Below, piece after piece: positions 10,943 to 21,787 of a stretch of 64,000 bases of DNA. Where the stretch lies: positions 106,836 to 170,835 of the forward strand of contig KV425620.1 of NCBI GenBank assembly GCA_001632425.1. Reading direction: 5' to 3'. How positions within the stretch are numbered: position 1 is the first letter of the stretch; each line of letters begins with the position of its first letter. The stretch is from Neolentinus lepideus HHB14362 ss-1. Its lineage: Eukaryota; Basidiomycota; Agaricomycetes; Gloeophyllales; Gloeophyllaceae. The position numbers and the translations under genes are program-made. The notes beneath the pieces are model-generated. The model saw only the letters and a program-made list of their open reading frames with translations, was not told where the DNA came from and did not search any database.

Positions 10943-12013
10943 CACTGCAGGAGTCTCACTCTTTGAGGACCTGCAAAATGTTGATCAAAATGGATATCCC
11001 ATATAATTACTTTGGCAAACCATTCTGTCAAAGAGAAAAGTATATACTAAGGGAATAGTCAACAGACTGGACAAAATATTATCCATTTTATTACCTTCAA
11101 GATCGCTTGAATATCTATAGTTAAACATCAAGCAAAACTGATAGCAAAATATTTTCTCCAAGAAACATTTTTGTAAGCGAGTTTGTTTTAAATCTTTGCT
11201 GGCTCTTAAATGGTAAATAATTATATATATTACCATAAGGGCTATTTAGGTGTTATATTGTTTAATACCATATATACCTTTTGATGGTATAAAAAAGTAT
11301 ATATTTGGGACTGAGTCAGAATGTATTGCCCGGTAATCACCTGGTGATCGCCCACAGAGTGCCCACAGCTGCACCATAAGCACCCACTAATCACATGACA
11401 CCCAATACTTGCCAAGGTAGTAGGTAGATAGGTAGGTATATTTTGGCAGGAGTCCCAACAACAAATTCCACATTGTTGGCCAGATGCATGGCACACTATT
11501 ACATATTCATCATTATCTATTACTACATAGCATAGTTGTCATGGGCATAGCTCTTGTGGGCAGTCAGTGGGCAATCATTGGGTGGTCAACGGGCAATCAC
11601 TGGGTGGTCAACAGGCACTACATTTTGACGGAGTCAGGAATATATATTTTCTGACTCACTTTTGGATGACACCAAAATGTGAAATAATATATTATATAAT
11701 AATGTAATTAAAAAGGCTGAACATGATTAAAAATATGGATAGCCACTTAGGCAGCTACCCAAACCTGAAATATATCCATTCCATAAATGGATTTTGAAAG
11801 CAAATCTTTTGTTACTTCTTTTCCATTCTGTTTATATTTAATCATTGTGGACATCTTGAAGGTAATGCTGAGGATAATATTTTGTCCAGTCTACTGAGCA
11901 TTCTCTAAATATTCAAGTTTTCCCATGACAGAATATTTTGCAAAAGTAATTATATGGGATATCCATTTTGATCAACATTTTGTAGGTCCTCAATGAGTGG
12001 GACTCCTGCAGTG
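10943..12013. mobile_element. 1071-bp Harbinger-type non-autonomous element
   Basis: Terminal inverted repeats begin CACTGCAGGAGTC and run for over 60 bp with few differences, for example through AAAATGTTGATCAAAATGG on the left and its complement near 11970. It is flanked by TAA on both sides (10940-10942 and 12014-12016), the 3-bp TWA duplication of PIF/Harbinger elements. The interior is AT-rich and has no recognisable transposase. It sits inside the left arm of the large element. Another copy starts at 63958. Confidence 0.72.
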
Positions 12014-13538
12014 TAAGTCCAGCTATTATTAGTGACACTCATTAGTTGCTGTAAAGTAGAATAGCATGTTATTGCCACTATATGTCCTCTTAGAACTTGT
12101 AGCAGTGATTGCATCATCTAAGCAAGAATATGATTGGCATGCCTAATGTACCATTTCCAGGACGGAGAGGACAATCAGGTGAAATGGCAAGTTCTTTGAA
12201 GGCAGGTGGTCGGTCGCCGTGGTGTTGGCCTACAGATCTACGATGGCGGGGGTGTTGGCTGCAAAAATGGTGCCACTCTAGAAGGTCTGCCACGGTGATA
12301 TGCACAGACACACGATGAAACCTGTGGAAATGAGACCTAAAGGGTAGACACAACCACAAAGCAAACACCAAAGCCCTTGGTGTCAGATGGCTGCGAGGCC
12401 TGGGGTAACAAAGGGTAATATAGTTCAGAGGGGATGGGTGTAGGTGAGACGTATAGTTGGGGCTAAAGGGAGGTTGGTGCCTAGTTGCTACTTGGCGGTA
12501 GTCTGAGGATAGAGGGCGATGCTATGCGCTATGTAGCACTATATGCACGGCGCTGTGTAGGCACTATACGGTACTCCTCCTGCTCGGTGCTGTATGGTCT
12601 TCAGTGCTCTATAGGGGAGCGCTACTTGTAGTCGCTAACTCTAACTCGGGCATATATAAACTCTGGTTAGTACTACGCTACAGCGCACAGGGCTGTCTAA
12701 GAGAAAGGGACTTGTAAGGGATTGCTTACGAACAGCGACGCTATGCTGGTGTGCTCTGTCACTATCTCTGGGTGAAGTCAGAGGTATGCAAGAGTACCTA
12801 AACGCAAGTTGCAAGATGGACTTAAAAGAAACTCTGACATGAGACTGAAATCTGAAGAGTGTGGTGAAGATAACTTGTTGTACAAACAGTAGAGTAATGT
12901 CTTAAATACAAGAGAGCGACTGCTCTATGTCCAGTCCTATCTACCTACTACTGCGAGTCGTGCCTCTGCTCAGCCTCACATCCATATGACTTGTACTGCC
13001 TTGCTCCTAATCCTCATGCGATCCTCGACCAGTACCCTTTGCAACCAACTCTAGCACATGTGCCACTCCGTGGATGGGAGCCAGTCGGGTGTGTCTTGAC
13101 TTTGCGTTAGAGTGTGCCTCCTTGATGATCTGGTGGTGGGCTATGCTGCTGATGCTAGTGTGATCCTGCCGAAAGAGGGATAAAGGGCGGGGCTGCTATG
13201 TGGTGCAGCGGTGTTGTGATAGCCATAGTCGCACCATGTGTCGATGCACACTGCACGCATAAGGAAAGTCACGCCAATAGAACTAGCGCTGATCTGAAGA
13301 AACGGTGGGCTGTACGCCATATGGAAAGGCGCCCTGAGACACCACCTCAATTTGGACCGCAGTAACAATGCTGGGCGATGCATGCCAAAATGCTGATGAC
13401 TCGACTGAATGATGTTTGGCTGACTGGGCTACCGAGGAGCTGTCCTAAGTGCGCCGAAGAGCCGAGAGCCTTGTCGCTGGTGCATAGGGTCGCTAGTGCA
13501 CAGAGTACTGACAGTGCGCTATTGAGTCGCTAAGTCGC

Positions 13539-14060
13539 TGTTAGGAAGTGACCCTGAACACATTTGTGTACTGTACACTTAGCAAAGTGTACTGCTATCT
13601 CAAGGCTTGGCCTTAGAGTATAGTTCTGTGAGTCCTCTACGTGAGATAGTCTCACTAGCTGAGGGTAGAGTTCAGAGTAGGTGGTAGATTACAAGAAGGT
13701 TGAACTAGGGAAAGTACAAGATATGGTACACCTTATATACCCCAGTCCCCTGCACATGGACCAGCTGCAGAAGCTTGGTCATGTGTGGTTCTACTCAGAG
13801 AAAGAACTACTTAGACTGATCTAGACCGTATGAGTCAGAGAAAAGAACTACATGGAACAAACTAGAATGTTCATGCCGAGGCATGTGAATGATGGATCCT
13901 GAGATCCTCTGACATCTAGGGAATATTTGTACATATAAGGAAAATGACTCTGTCCATGCTGAAGCATGTGAATGATGTGTAAGTGAAGCGATAGGCATGT
14001 GATAAAGGAATTTGAAATATGACTCAGTGCTCCGTCCTGTGACCTGCTATTTTCATAACA
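13539..14060 (-). repeat. 3' LTR of the Gypsy element
   Basis: 522 bp with TG...CA ends, identical in length to the 5' LTR and to the solo LTR at 10173. The sequence just inside (14061 onward, TTAGGTCCGCTTC on the plus strand) reads GAAGCGGACC on the element strand and is the only candidate polypurine tract, a weak one. Confidence 0.9.
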
Positions 14061-14094
14061 TTAGGTCCGCTTCTAGATCAAAGATCACTGATCT

Positions 14095-15162
14095 TTAATC
14101 ATGGCCATGAACACTGGTATTGCTCCCATTGCTGACTGAATAAGTAGCATCCCAGCTTTGATAGTCAGGGAGAGGAGAGTCGTCGCACCTAGCAAACTGG
14201 TAATGGCCAGTATCACGGATAACTTCCATGACAGCCAGAGCTGGTAGCGTGGGGTGCGATTGAGGGCAACCACTAGAGTAGTGGCTGGGTTGACATTGGT
14301 GGCAAACTTGGCAGTGGAATGTGGGGCACTGAACTGTGATGTGTCCCAGCCCATCACAGTTCCAGCAGTATGCTGTGCTCGATGACCTGTAGACAGTCAG
14401 TTCGCGCCAAGGGGCATACCGAGAGCGTTGAGCCTGAGGTTGGGGCAGCGCTGGATGGGGAGTGGCTGGTCGTGATGCCACGTTCCATCTAATTGGAACA
14501 TGTTGGGGTGTAGGCCAGTCTCATGGGCCCAAGTGTTCTCGGAAGGGAAAGCGTGGTTCATCGGTGAAGGGAGGAGGTGGTTGGTCGACATCGATGGGGT
14601 TGGCTCTTGTGCCATCAGGGCAGAGTCGAGAGCATCCCGTAGCCTCATGTAGGTGTAAGAAGGTGGTGAGAGGATCAGGGATGCCTCGATGAATGAGGTG
14701 GTGGATGAGGCATTGTCCGATGTCCTCATGTCCTCCACATTCCCATCTGATACTGGTGAGGGCACCCTCAATGAGTATGAGAGTGGACTCCTGTTGGGCT
14801 CAGATGTGCTCAAGTTCTCCAATCTCTCTGGCGATGACATGGCCAATGGGATTGGTGGCGAGGATAGTGTGTAGTCTGGGGTCAGAGAGGTGGTCGATGA
14901 GAACACGATGGATTCAGTTGATGTAGGGGCCATCGTGAAGGTGACACTCTCTGGAGTGTGATAGTGGGGGTGAGGGAAGGCAATGGCCTGAGTATGCAGA
15001 CTCAGAGAGTGAGTTGGAGGCTAATGGCAGAGGGGCAGGATTGGAATCTGCGGTCAAAGAGATGGATGAGGAGGTTGGGGAGACAGTCGAAGGGATGGGT
15101 GGTAGTGGTTGAGCAATTTCATGGAGGTCAGTGGATGCATGCATTCGACGAAGGGAGGGCAT
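14095..15162 (-). pseudogene. Extra 3' frame of the Gypsy element with two CCHC zinc knuckles
   Basis: Between the chromodomain stop (15198) and the 3' LTR there is a coding stretch in the same direction as pol. It reads as three overlapping frames (15162-14914, 14933-14397, 14481-14095), most simply one frame with two indels. The N-terminal 250 or so residues are Ser/Pro-rich and disordered. Near the end are two Cys/His clusters: CWNCDGLGHITVQC, a perfect CX2CX4HX4C knuckle, then C-x2-C-x3-H-x4-C in CHQCQPSHYSSGC. Standard Ty3/Gypsy elements have no such product after pol; the knuckle suggests a nucleic-acid-binding accessory protein. Function not known. Confidence 0.6.
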
Positions 15163-15197
15163 GCTTAAGTAGTTGGGAGTGAGTGAGGGAATGCTGT

Positions 15198-18100
15198 TCA
15201 GCTTAGGTTCCTCGCACGTTTATAAGCATTGAGGAGCTTGGCTGTGTTTCTCAATTTGGATTCTGGAAGGAACTGGTTTTCCGCCGATGGGTAGCCAAAC
15301 CATTTGACTAGGTATTGTCTTCTAGCCTTGGTTCCACGATGTCCCATGATGGCTTCTATTTCATATTCTTCATCTCCATCTACGTCCTCAGGTGGTGGTT
15401 GTAGGTAATTTGGGCCATGCACCTCGTTCTCGTGATACCTGAGAAGGAGCAAGGCATGGAAGACGTCGTGGATTCTAGTCTTCCATGGAATGTCCAATTG
15501 GTAGGTCAAGGGGCCTAGACACTTCTTGATCTTGAAGGGTCCTTCTCGTTTAGGTGCTAATTTCCGTGAGGGGTATGGAATCTTCAAGTTCCATGAGTCT
15601 AGCCAGACCTTTTCTCCAACTTCGAAGGGTTTGAAATTGGTTTTCTGTCATTCTTCCATTCTTCTCCTAGCAACCTCGTGTGCTGCTGCTGCTTCTTTTT
15701 TGATGTTTTCTAGATGTTTCAGCCTATTCTCGACTGATGGAATTGTCGACCCTGGGATGTGAGGTGATGTTCGAGGGTTGTATCCCATGAGGAGATAGAA
15801 AGAGGATGCAGGCCTTGCTGAGTGGATGCGTTGATTATGTGCAAATTCTGCTTCTGATAAGACATTTGCCCAGTTGTTAGGGTCTTGGGCACAGAAGATG
15901 CACAGGTACATCTCCAATTCTTGGTCGACTCATTCTGTTTCCCCATCAGTTTGAGGGTGATAAGCTGTGCTCATCTTCGATTTGATGCCCAATAGCTGGC
16001 AGGTTTCTTGGAAAACCTTAGCCGCAAATTGTGGGCCTCTATCTGAAATGATAGTGTCTGGAAGTCTGAATCGTCGGAAGACTGTTCTGTGAAAAACTTC
16101 TGCTGTGTCTTCCGCATCGATAGTCTTGTTGCATGGTTCTAGAATCACCCCCTTTGTACATCCATGGTCTACCATGACCATGACCAAATCATAGCTGTTG
16201 GACAATGGCAAGTCAGTGATGAAATCAACCAATGTGGTTGAGAATGGTTCATTCCAGTCAGGGCCCTTGATGGGCATGAGGGGGGGTCGTGTTGGGTGTG
16301 TTAACCTTGTTTTGTTGGCAGGTGGCACAGCCCTTCACATAATGCTGAGTGAAGATAAACATTCCCAGCCACCAGTAGTGTCGGCGGAGGAGTTCATAAG
16401 TCTTATAAACTCCGGGATGTCCTGCTAGGGTGCTGTCATGATTCTGTTGGATCAGACTTCGCCGCAGTTCCCTATTGTCGGGGATGTAAAGATGGTTTTT
16501 GAAGAAGATACAATCTCCCTCCACCAACCAGTCAGACAATTGAGTCTTGAAAGGGGCCGGGCCACCCTTCTTCAGTGTGTTCAGTGCCTTTTCCCAGGTG
16601 TCATCCTTGATGGTGATGGTGGCGATACGGCCATCATCAGTGGATGTGTTTTGACATTTCATGGGTGGTGCTAAAGGTGCGAGGTCTTCCGATAGTGGTG
16701 ACCAAGGATGCTTCATAGCAGGACTTGTGTCCATAATGTCTGGGTGGTTCGGACCATCGCCTACAATCCATTCCTCTGTGGGATTGGGTAATGGAAGTAT
16801 TAGGGGATTCAGTGGAGGCGTGAGGGGTCACTCTATGATGTCCATAGAGGCATCCAACCATTCACTGATGGTGGGTGATGGTGGAGCCATGGGGTCTAAG
16901 GGTTCTATGGTCTGCATAGGTTCTGATTGCACTGGTGGTTCATACTCCCTAAGTGAGGCAGGGGGTTCTATGGGTCCTGTTCCATAGGAGTGGGAAGCAC
17001 AGTTGGTAGTGCTTCATGTTTCACTGGCTTGGGTTTCGTAGGTTCTGAGTGTGAGGCCTGTGGGAGAGTAAACATTGATGATGGCAACAGGATTTGATCC
17101 TCGTTGTCCATATTCCCATCAGCATGATCTGCTCGTCGAGAGAGTGCATCAGCTTGGATGATGTGTCGTCCAGGAACGTGCTTGAGGTTCAGATCAAATT
17201 GTGAAAGGTACAGAGATCATCGGGCTTGTCACCGGGTGGGTTGCTGTGCTGATCAGAAATACCCGATATTGTGATGGTTGCAGTGTACCGTGATAGGATG
17301 ATCGGAACCCTCGAGATGATGTTTCCATTCTTCTAGTCCGCGAATGATTCCCAGCATCTCCCTGTCATATATCTCATAATTCTGTTGGGCTTGGTCAAAC
17401 AGTTTCAAGATAAACCCACAAGGATGCCAGTCACCGTTACTGTCTTGTTGTCATAGGACAGCTCCTGATGCGACCTTGGATGCGTCCATTTCCAGGATGA
17501 AGGGTTTGCTTTTATCTGGCATCAAAAGCATTGGTCCTCCCTGAAATAGCTTTTTCAATGTCCTAAATGCCCATTCCTGTGTGGTTGCCCACTGCCATGA
17601 CTGATCCTTCTTGGTGAGCAACATTAGCGGTTTGCTGATTTCGGCAAAATGTGGTATGAACCACCTATAGAAGTTGCAGAACCCTAGGAAGGATCAAACA
17701 TCCTTGACCTTCTGTAGTGTTGGCCAGTCTGCAATTCCCTTGAGCTTGACTGGGTCCATGGCAACATAATTCTCCTTGACGATCATTCTGAGATATTCGA
17801 CTTTAGATTTGGCGAACTCGCACTTCTCTTTCTTCAGGTACAGATCTGCTTCCTGAAGGTGTTGAAGCACTTGTTTAGTTCATTGTTCATCTTCCTCCAG
17901 GGTTGTCGAGAATATCAGGATGTCGTCCATGTAGATGATCAACCATCCTTCTGACAGCATGTCATGGAAGATGTTGTTCATCATCGATTGGAATGTCACT
18001 GGGGAATTGCATAGACCGAAAAACATGACCGTGGGTTTGAATAGACCTTTGTTGGTGATAAATGCCACCTTCCATTCATCTCCTTCCTTGATGCGCACAT

Positions 18101-19290
18101 TGTTGTATCCTTTGTGCACGTCAAGTTTGGTGAAAATTTTGGCACCTTGGAGCTTGTCCAGAATTTCACTAATGAGAGGGATTGGGTATGCGTTCTTCAC
18201 CATCCAGTTGTTCAGGTACCGATAGTCTTGGCAAGGTTGTAGGTCACCATCCTTCTTTCCTACAAAGAAGAAGGGTGTGGCCATGGGTGACTTTGATGGT
18301 CGAATATATCCTTTCCGCAGATTCTCCTCAAGGAACTCGTCAAGCTTGACTTGTTCCTTTGGAGACATTGGGTACAGTTTGGCCTTTTTGGGAATAAAAC
18401 CGGGTTTTAGATCGATGGCATGGTCATACACGGTATGTCCAGGCAATCGCTCTGACTTCTTCTTGTCAAAGACATCGGCGAATTCCTTGTACTGTTTGGG
18501 GACTTCTTTGTGTATGGCAGATTTCTCTGCCTCCTGAGCCATGCGCATTGCCAGATTGACCTTTTTGCCTAAGCCTGTTTTGATGGACTCTCCTTCCTTT
18601 AGGTATCAGAATAAGAATTCATCATCTGTGTAAAGTTTCTGAAAGGATTCTTGGAGGTAAATTCGCTGATAGCGCCTTTGGATTCCCTCAATCCTTTTGC
18701 GATAGTTCTGTTGACATCTTGACCCTGCAATTCTAGGAAATTGTATTCCTGCCCAGTGCGCACTTGGATTGGTTCCCCCTTGTTTATCCTCGCATGTCCA
18801 CCTCTGACCTTGGTCAGCGCGCCGTGTGTCAGGATGTTCAGAGGGTTCCATTAATCCATTCTTGGCATGGGGTTGATTCCTGTACCACAGGTCTTCATCA
18901 TCATCAACTTCTTCGACTGTAGGGAATCTGATTTCCCCAGTGCTGAATCGGATCATTGGATCTTCCTTCTTCAGCCAGTCATAGCCTAAGATGACATTGT
19001 CTTTGATGTTGGCTAGGACAAAGCAGTGTAGCTTTGCTTTGCCCTTGATCTTCATTTTGGCATAGACACAATGTGTGATGAGACCTCCTTTCATGATGGT
19101 CCCATCTGCCGTTCTTGCTATGATGGATTTAGGGAGTCGATGTGTAGGGAATTTGTGTTTCTGAGCAAATTTGTTGCTCATGATCTTTCCCATGCATCCA
19201 GAGTTGATGAGGGCTTTGGTTTCAACATCTTGCCATCCAATTGTTACTGGGATAAATAATGATCACTCATTGACCAAGTCTCCTAGTATT
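15198..19290 (-). pseudogene. pol: Gypsy pol: protease, RT, RNase H, integrase, chromodomain
   Basis: Protease at about 19200-18900: the catalytic DSG reads NSG, followed by the conserved VILGYDWL. Reverse transcriptase at 18548-17880 keeps YMDDIL and a recognisable fingers region. RNase H follows to about 17100 (LEMDASKVASGAVL). Integrase at about 16560-15600 has the zinc finger H-x3-H...C-x2-C ([18 protein letters not shown]) and all three acidic catalytic residues ([14 protein letters not shown], the E after TDGE region preserved upstream). The C-terminal chromodomain (15420-15210) keeps the aromatic residues YEIEAI and VKWFGY. At least eight in-frame stops interrupt it, most of them TGA where relatives have Arg or Trp. 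19290 is an approximate upstream limit. Confidence 0.88.
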
Positions 19291-19339
19291 ACAAGTGAAC
19301 ATGTGAGAAGGGGCGAACTCAGCGTTGATTTGAGTCGCC

Positions 19340-20812
19340 CTAGGCAAAACCCTCTAATTCTCCAAATAACTCGACCCTTTCATCAAGGGTGAGTTGCTTG
19401 AACATCTCTTTGAGTGTTTGAATGTGTTTGGTCTTGTCAGAGTTAGTGTGAGGTCTCTTGTCACATCTAACTTTCTTGACTATGACTTCTTCTTCCTTGT
19501 CACTGTCGAACTCTTCCTCTTCGCTCTCGAGATCTTCATCGTCCTTAGCCTTGCGCACCTTGGCAAAAGGTTTCTTGGTGTTACCCTTTTTCTTGTGCAC
19601 ATTGGCTAGATGCTCTTTGCTTCCGCATACAAAGCAACAACCTTCCTTTTTGTACTGCTCCCACTGTGCCTCAGTGAGCCTGTCGACATCCATGGCATCA
19701 GGGTCTTTGGCCTTTGAGTATCGGGGAGTGAAGGTCATTGTTGCCGTTGCCTTGCCTTTACTGGTATTGAGGCGAGCCAGCCTCTTTTGATACTGGTTGT
19801 CCAGTCGAGCGGTGATCTCATACCACTCCTTGATGGTGGTAGGCATCTTCTCGAGACTGTAGATATGGTTGAGTAGCTTCGGTTGAAGCCCATCTTCAAA
19901 AAACTCGATAAGAGTCGCATCATCTTTGAGCCCACTGCGTGAGGCATAGATGCAGAACTCTCAGATGTATTCATCTGCCGTCTTGGTCTGTTTGAGGTAG
20001 CGCAGCTTGGTGATAGCACTGCCTGTCATGTCCATCTCCAAGAAAGATCCTTCTATGGCAGCTTGGAACTCTTTGTATTCCCCTAGCTGCATGCTCCCAT
20101 TCTCATCCTTCTTTGATAACATGAAGGATTCAGCCCATGGTCCTGCACTTCCTCCTTTCATGAAGGATAGTGCAAATACAATCTTCTTTTCTTTTTTTTT
20201 TTTGAGAGGCCATGTGGTTAATGTGACAACTGACAATCGGTACAGCCTCACACAACCGGGCACGTAGCACTGGGGTCTTGCACCAGATGGGGACACTTTG
20301 CCTTCTCCAGTATGTAGCGTGACCGTAAGCGAGAAGAGCGCTATCTCTCCAGGAAGAAATGCAAGTTTTACGCAGACCATAATAAAGAGCCGTTAATATT
20401 ACGGATTTACCACGGTACTGTGGGACTCTACTGATTTGTAATACCCACTAAAACTCCCTGGTGGTTTCTGCGGGATTTGAACCCACGACCTGTGAATGAA
20501 GGCCGGCGTCTACCAAAACAAACCCAAGGACGGACTGGCACATCCACTCAGCCACCGCACCCCAAACTTCTTTTCATCTGTATCGTAGATGGCTCGGTTG
20601 ACCGCGGTGTAGAGGTCAACAGAGATCAGGAAGCCTCTGAGCTTGTCACGCGACCCATCGAAGGGGTCGGGCTGACCAATTTTGTGCTCCTTTGCTTCAG
20701 GCATCATTATCTGTGAATAGGGTGTGGTGACGATTGGGGTTCCTGGAAGTGATTGTTCATCATCGTCTCTCAAGGGGTTCAGTGTTAACCCTTGTTTTCC
20801 TGGGGTAGCCAC
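19340..20812 (-). pseudogene. gag: Gypsy gag, interrupted by a SINE and a stop
   Basis: ATG at 20812 opens MATPGKQGLTLNPL; the capsid region (DPFDGSRDKLRGFL) runs into the SINE at 20566 and resumes at 20191, so that YDTDEKK joins IVFALSFMKGG without loss. A TGA at 19961-19963 follows DEYI where relatives have Arg. The zinc-knuckle region reads CFVCGSKEHLANVH, in which the last Cys of CCHC is His. An acidic, Lys-rich tail ends at 19340. The product would be the structural nucleocapsid precursor; this copy cannot make it intact. Confidence 0.85.
20192..20566 (-). mobile_element. tRNA-derived SINE, 375 bp
   Basis: The reverse strand starts GGGGTGCGGTGGCTGAGTGG, containing an RNA polymerase III A box (TGGCTGAGTGG), and has a B box GGTTCAAATCC about 75 nt later, the layout of a tRNA with a long variable arm (Leu or Ser type). 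A unique region of about 260 bp follows, then a run of 12 A. The direct repeat GAAAAGAAG (20567-20575 and 20183-20191) is the target duplication. It interrupts gag. It has no coding capacity and would depend on a LINE for movement. Confidence 0.85.
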
Positions 20813-20940
20813 TGTGAGGTTGGTGCGCTGTAGGGTGGTCGATAGCTATCAATACCACTCCTAGTCCTGGTTCCTGGCAATGATGTTGTTGCGATGTGTC
20901 CGTGCCTAGACTTGAGAGAAGTCAGTGTGTGGTGTAGAAG

Positions 20941-20950
20941 AGTTCAACCT
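20941..20950 (-). other. Gypsy primer binding site, probable self-priming type
   Basis: AGGTTGAACT on the reverse strand lies 2 nt inside the 5' LTR. It is the exact complement of AGTTCAACCT in the LTR at the predicted RNA start. The usual initiator-Met tRNA complement (TGGTA...) is absent. Confidence 0.6.
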
Positions 20951-20952
20951 AA

Positions 20953-21474
20953 TGTTAGGAAGTGGCCCTGAACACGTTCGTGTACTGTACACTTAGCAAA
21001 GTGTACTGCTATCTCAAGGCTTGGCCTTAGAGTATAGTTCTGTGAGTCCTCTACACGAGGTAGTCTCACTAGCCGAGGGTAGAGTTCAGAGTAGGGGGTA
21101 GATTACAAGAAGGTTGAACTAGGGAAAGTACAAGATATGGTACACCTTATATACCCCAGTCCCCTGTGCACAGACCAGCTGCAGAAGCTTGGTTGTGTGT
21201 GGTTCTACTCAGAGAAAGAACTACCTAGACTGATCTAGACCGTATGAGTCAGAGAAAAGAACTACATGGAACAAACTAGAATGTTCATGCCGAGGCATGT
21301 GAATGATGGATCCTGAGATCCTCTGACATCTAGGGAATATTTGTACATATAAGGAAAATGACTCTGTCCATGCTGAAGCATGTGAATGATGTGTAAGCGA
21401 AGTGATAGGCATGTGATAAAGGAATTTGAAATATGACTTAGCGCTCCGTCTGGTGACCTGCTATTTTCATAACA
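20953..21474 (-). repeat. 5' LTR of the Gypsy element
   Basis: 522 bp, TG...CA, matching the 3' LTR in length. It carries the promoter (TATATAA at 21153-21147 on the reverse strand) for the element. Confidence 0.9.
21111..21153 (-). promoter_or_regulatory. Gypsy LTR promoter: TATA box and likely RNA start
   Basis: TATATAA (21153-21147) is followed 33 nt later by AGTTCAACCT (21120-21111). The same spacing is seen in the solo LTR (10494 to 10527). A start at 21120 would put AGTTCAACCT at the 5' end of the transcript. Confidence 0.55.
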
Positions 21475-21787
21475 GTTGCTGTTCCCACAAAGCATGCGGA
21501 ATCACCCTAAATCACATTTTCTGGGGTCAGAAGCCAATGGGGCCTATCAGCGGCACAGCTGCAAGTACCCATAGAGGAAGCTGCAGGACTACCCCTATCT
21601 AGCCTCTACCTTGCCTGCCACCTTAGGCATTACAGCAGAGGAACCATTCATGGGCACCACATTATTTAGCTTAGATCTGTTACTTGTATTATTGTTTAGA
21701 TGATATAATGACAGCTACAAGTTCTAAGAAGAGATGTAGTGGTAATAACATGCTATTCTACTTTACAACTTACGAGTGTCACTAATA

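Larger units (their letters stand above)
13539..21474 (-). mobile_element. Complete but decayed Ty3/Gypsy chromodomain retrotransposon, 7936 bp
   Basis: Two 522-bp LTRs (13539-14060 and 20953-21474) start TGTTAGG and end CATAACA and are flanked by GTCGC and GTTGC, a 5-bp duplication with one transition. On the reverse strand the order is LTR, gag, protease, reverse transcriptase, RNase H, integrase, chromodomain, an extra 3' frame, LTR: the chromovirus order. The LTRs differ mostly by C/T and G/A changes. Many stop codons and a SINE in gag show it can no longer move by itself. It lies inside LTR-like repeat copy B. Confidence 0.93.
12296..21549 (-). mobile_element. 1.31-kb LTR-like repeat, copy B, split by the Gypsy element
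   Basis: Starts TGATATGCAC at 12296 and ends GGGCCTATCA at 21549; it is the inverted relative of 7515-8826. Removing the Gypsy element (13539-21474 plus its 5-bp duplication) leaves about 1.31 kb, the same length as copy A. The flanks are ACGG on the left and GCGG on the right, a 4-bp duplication with one transition. It is inserted in the interior of the 10847-23608 element. Confidence 0.55.
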
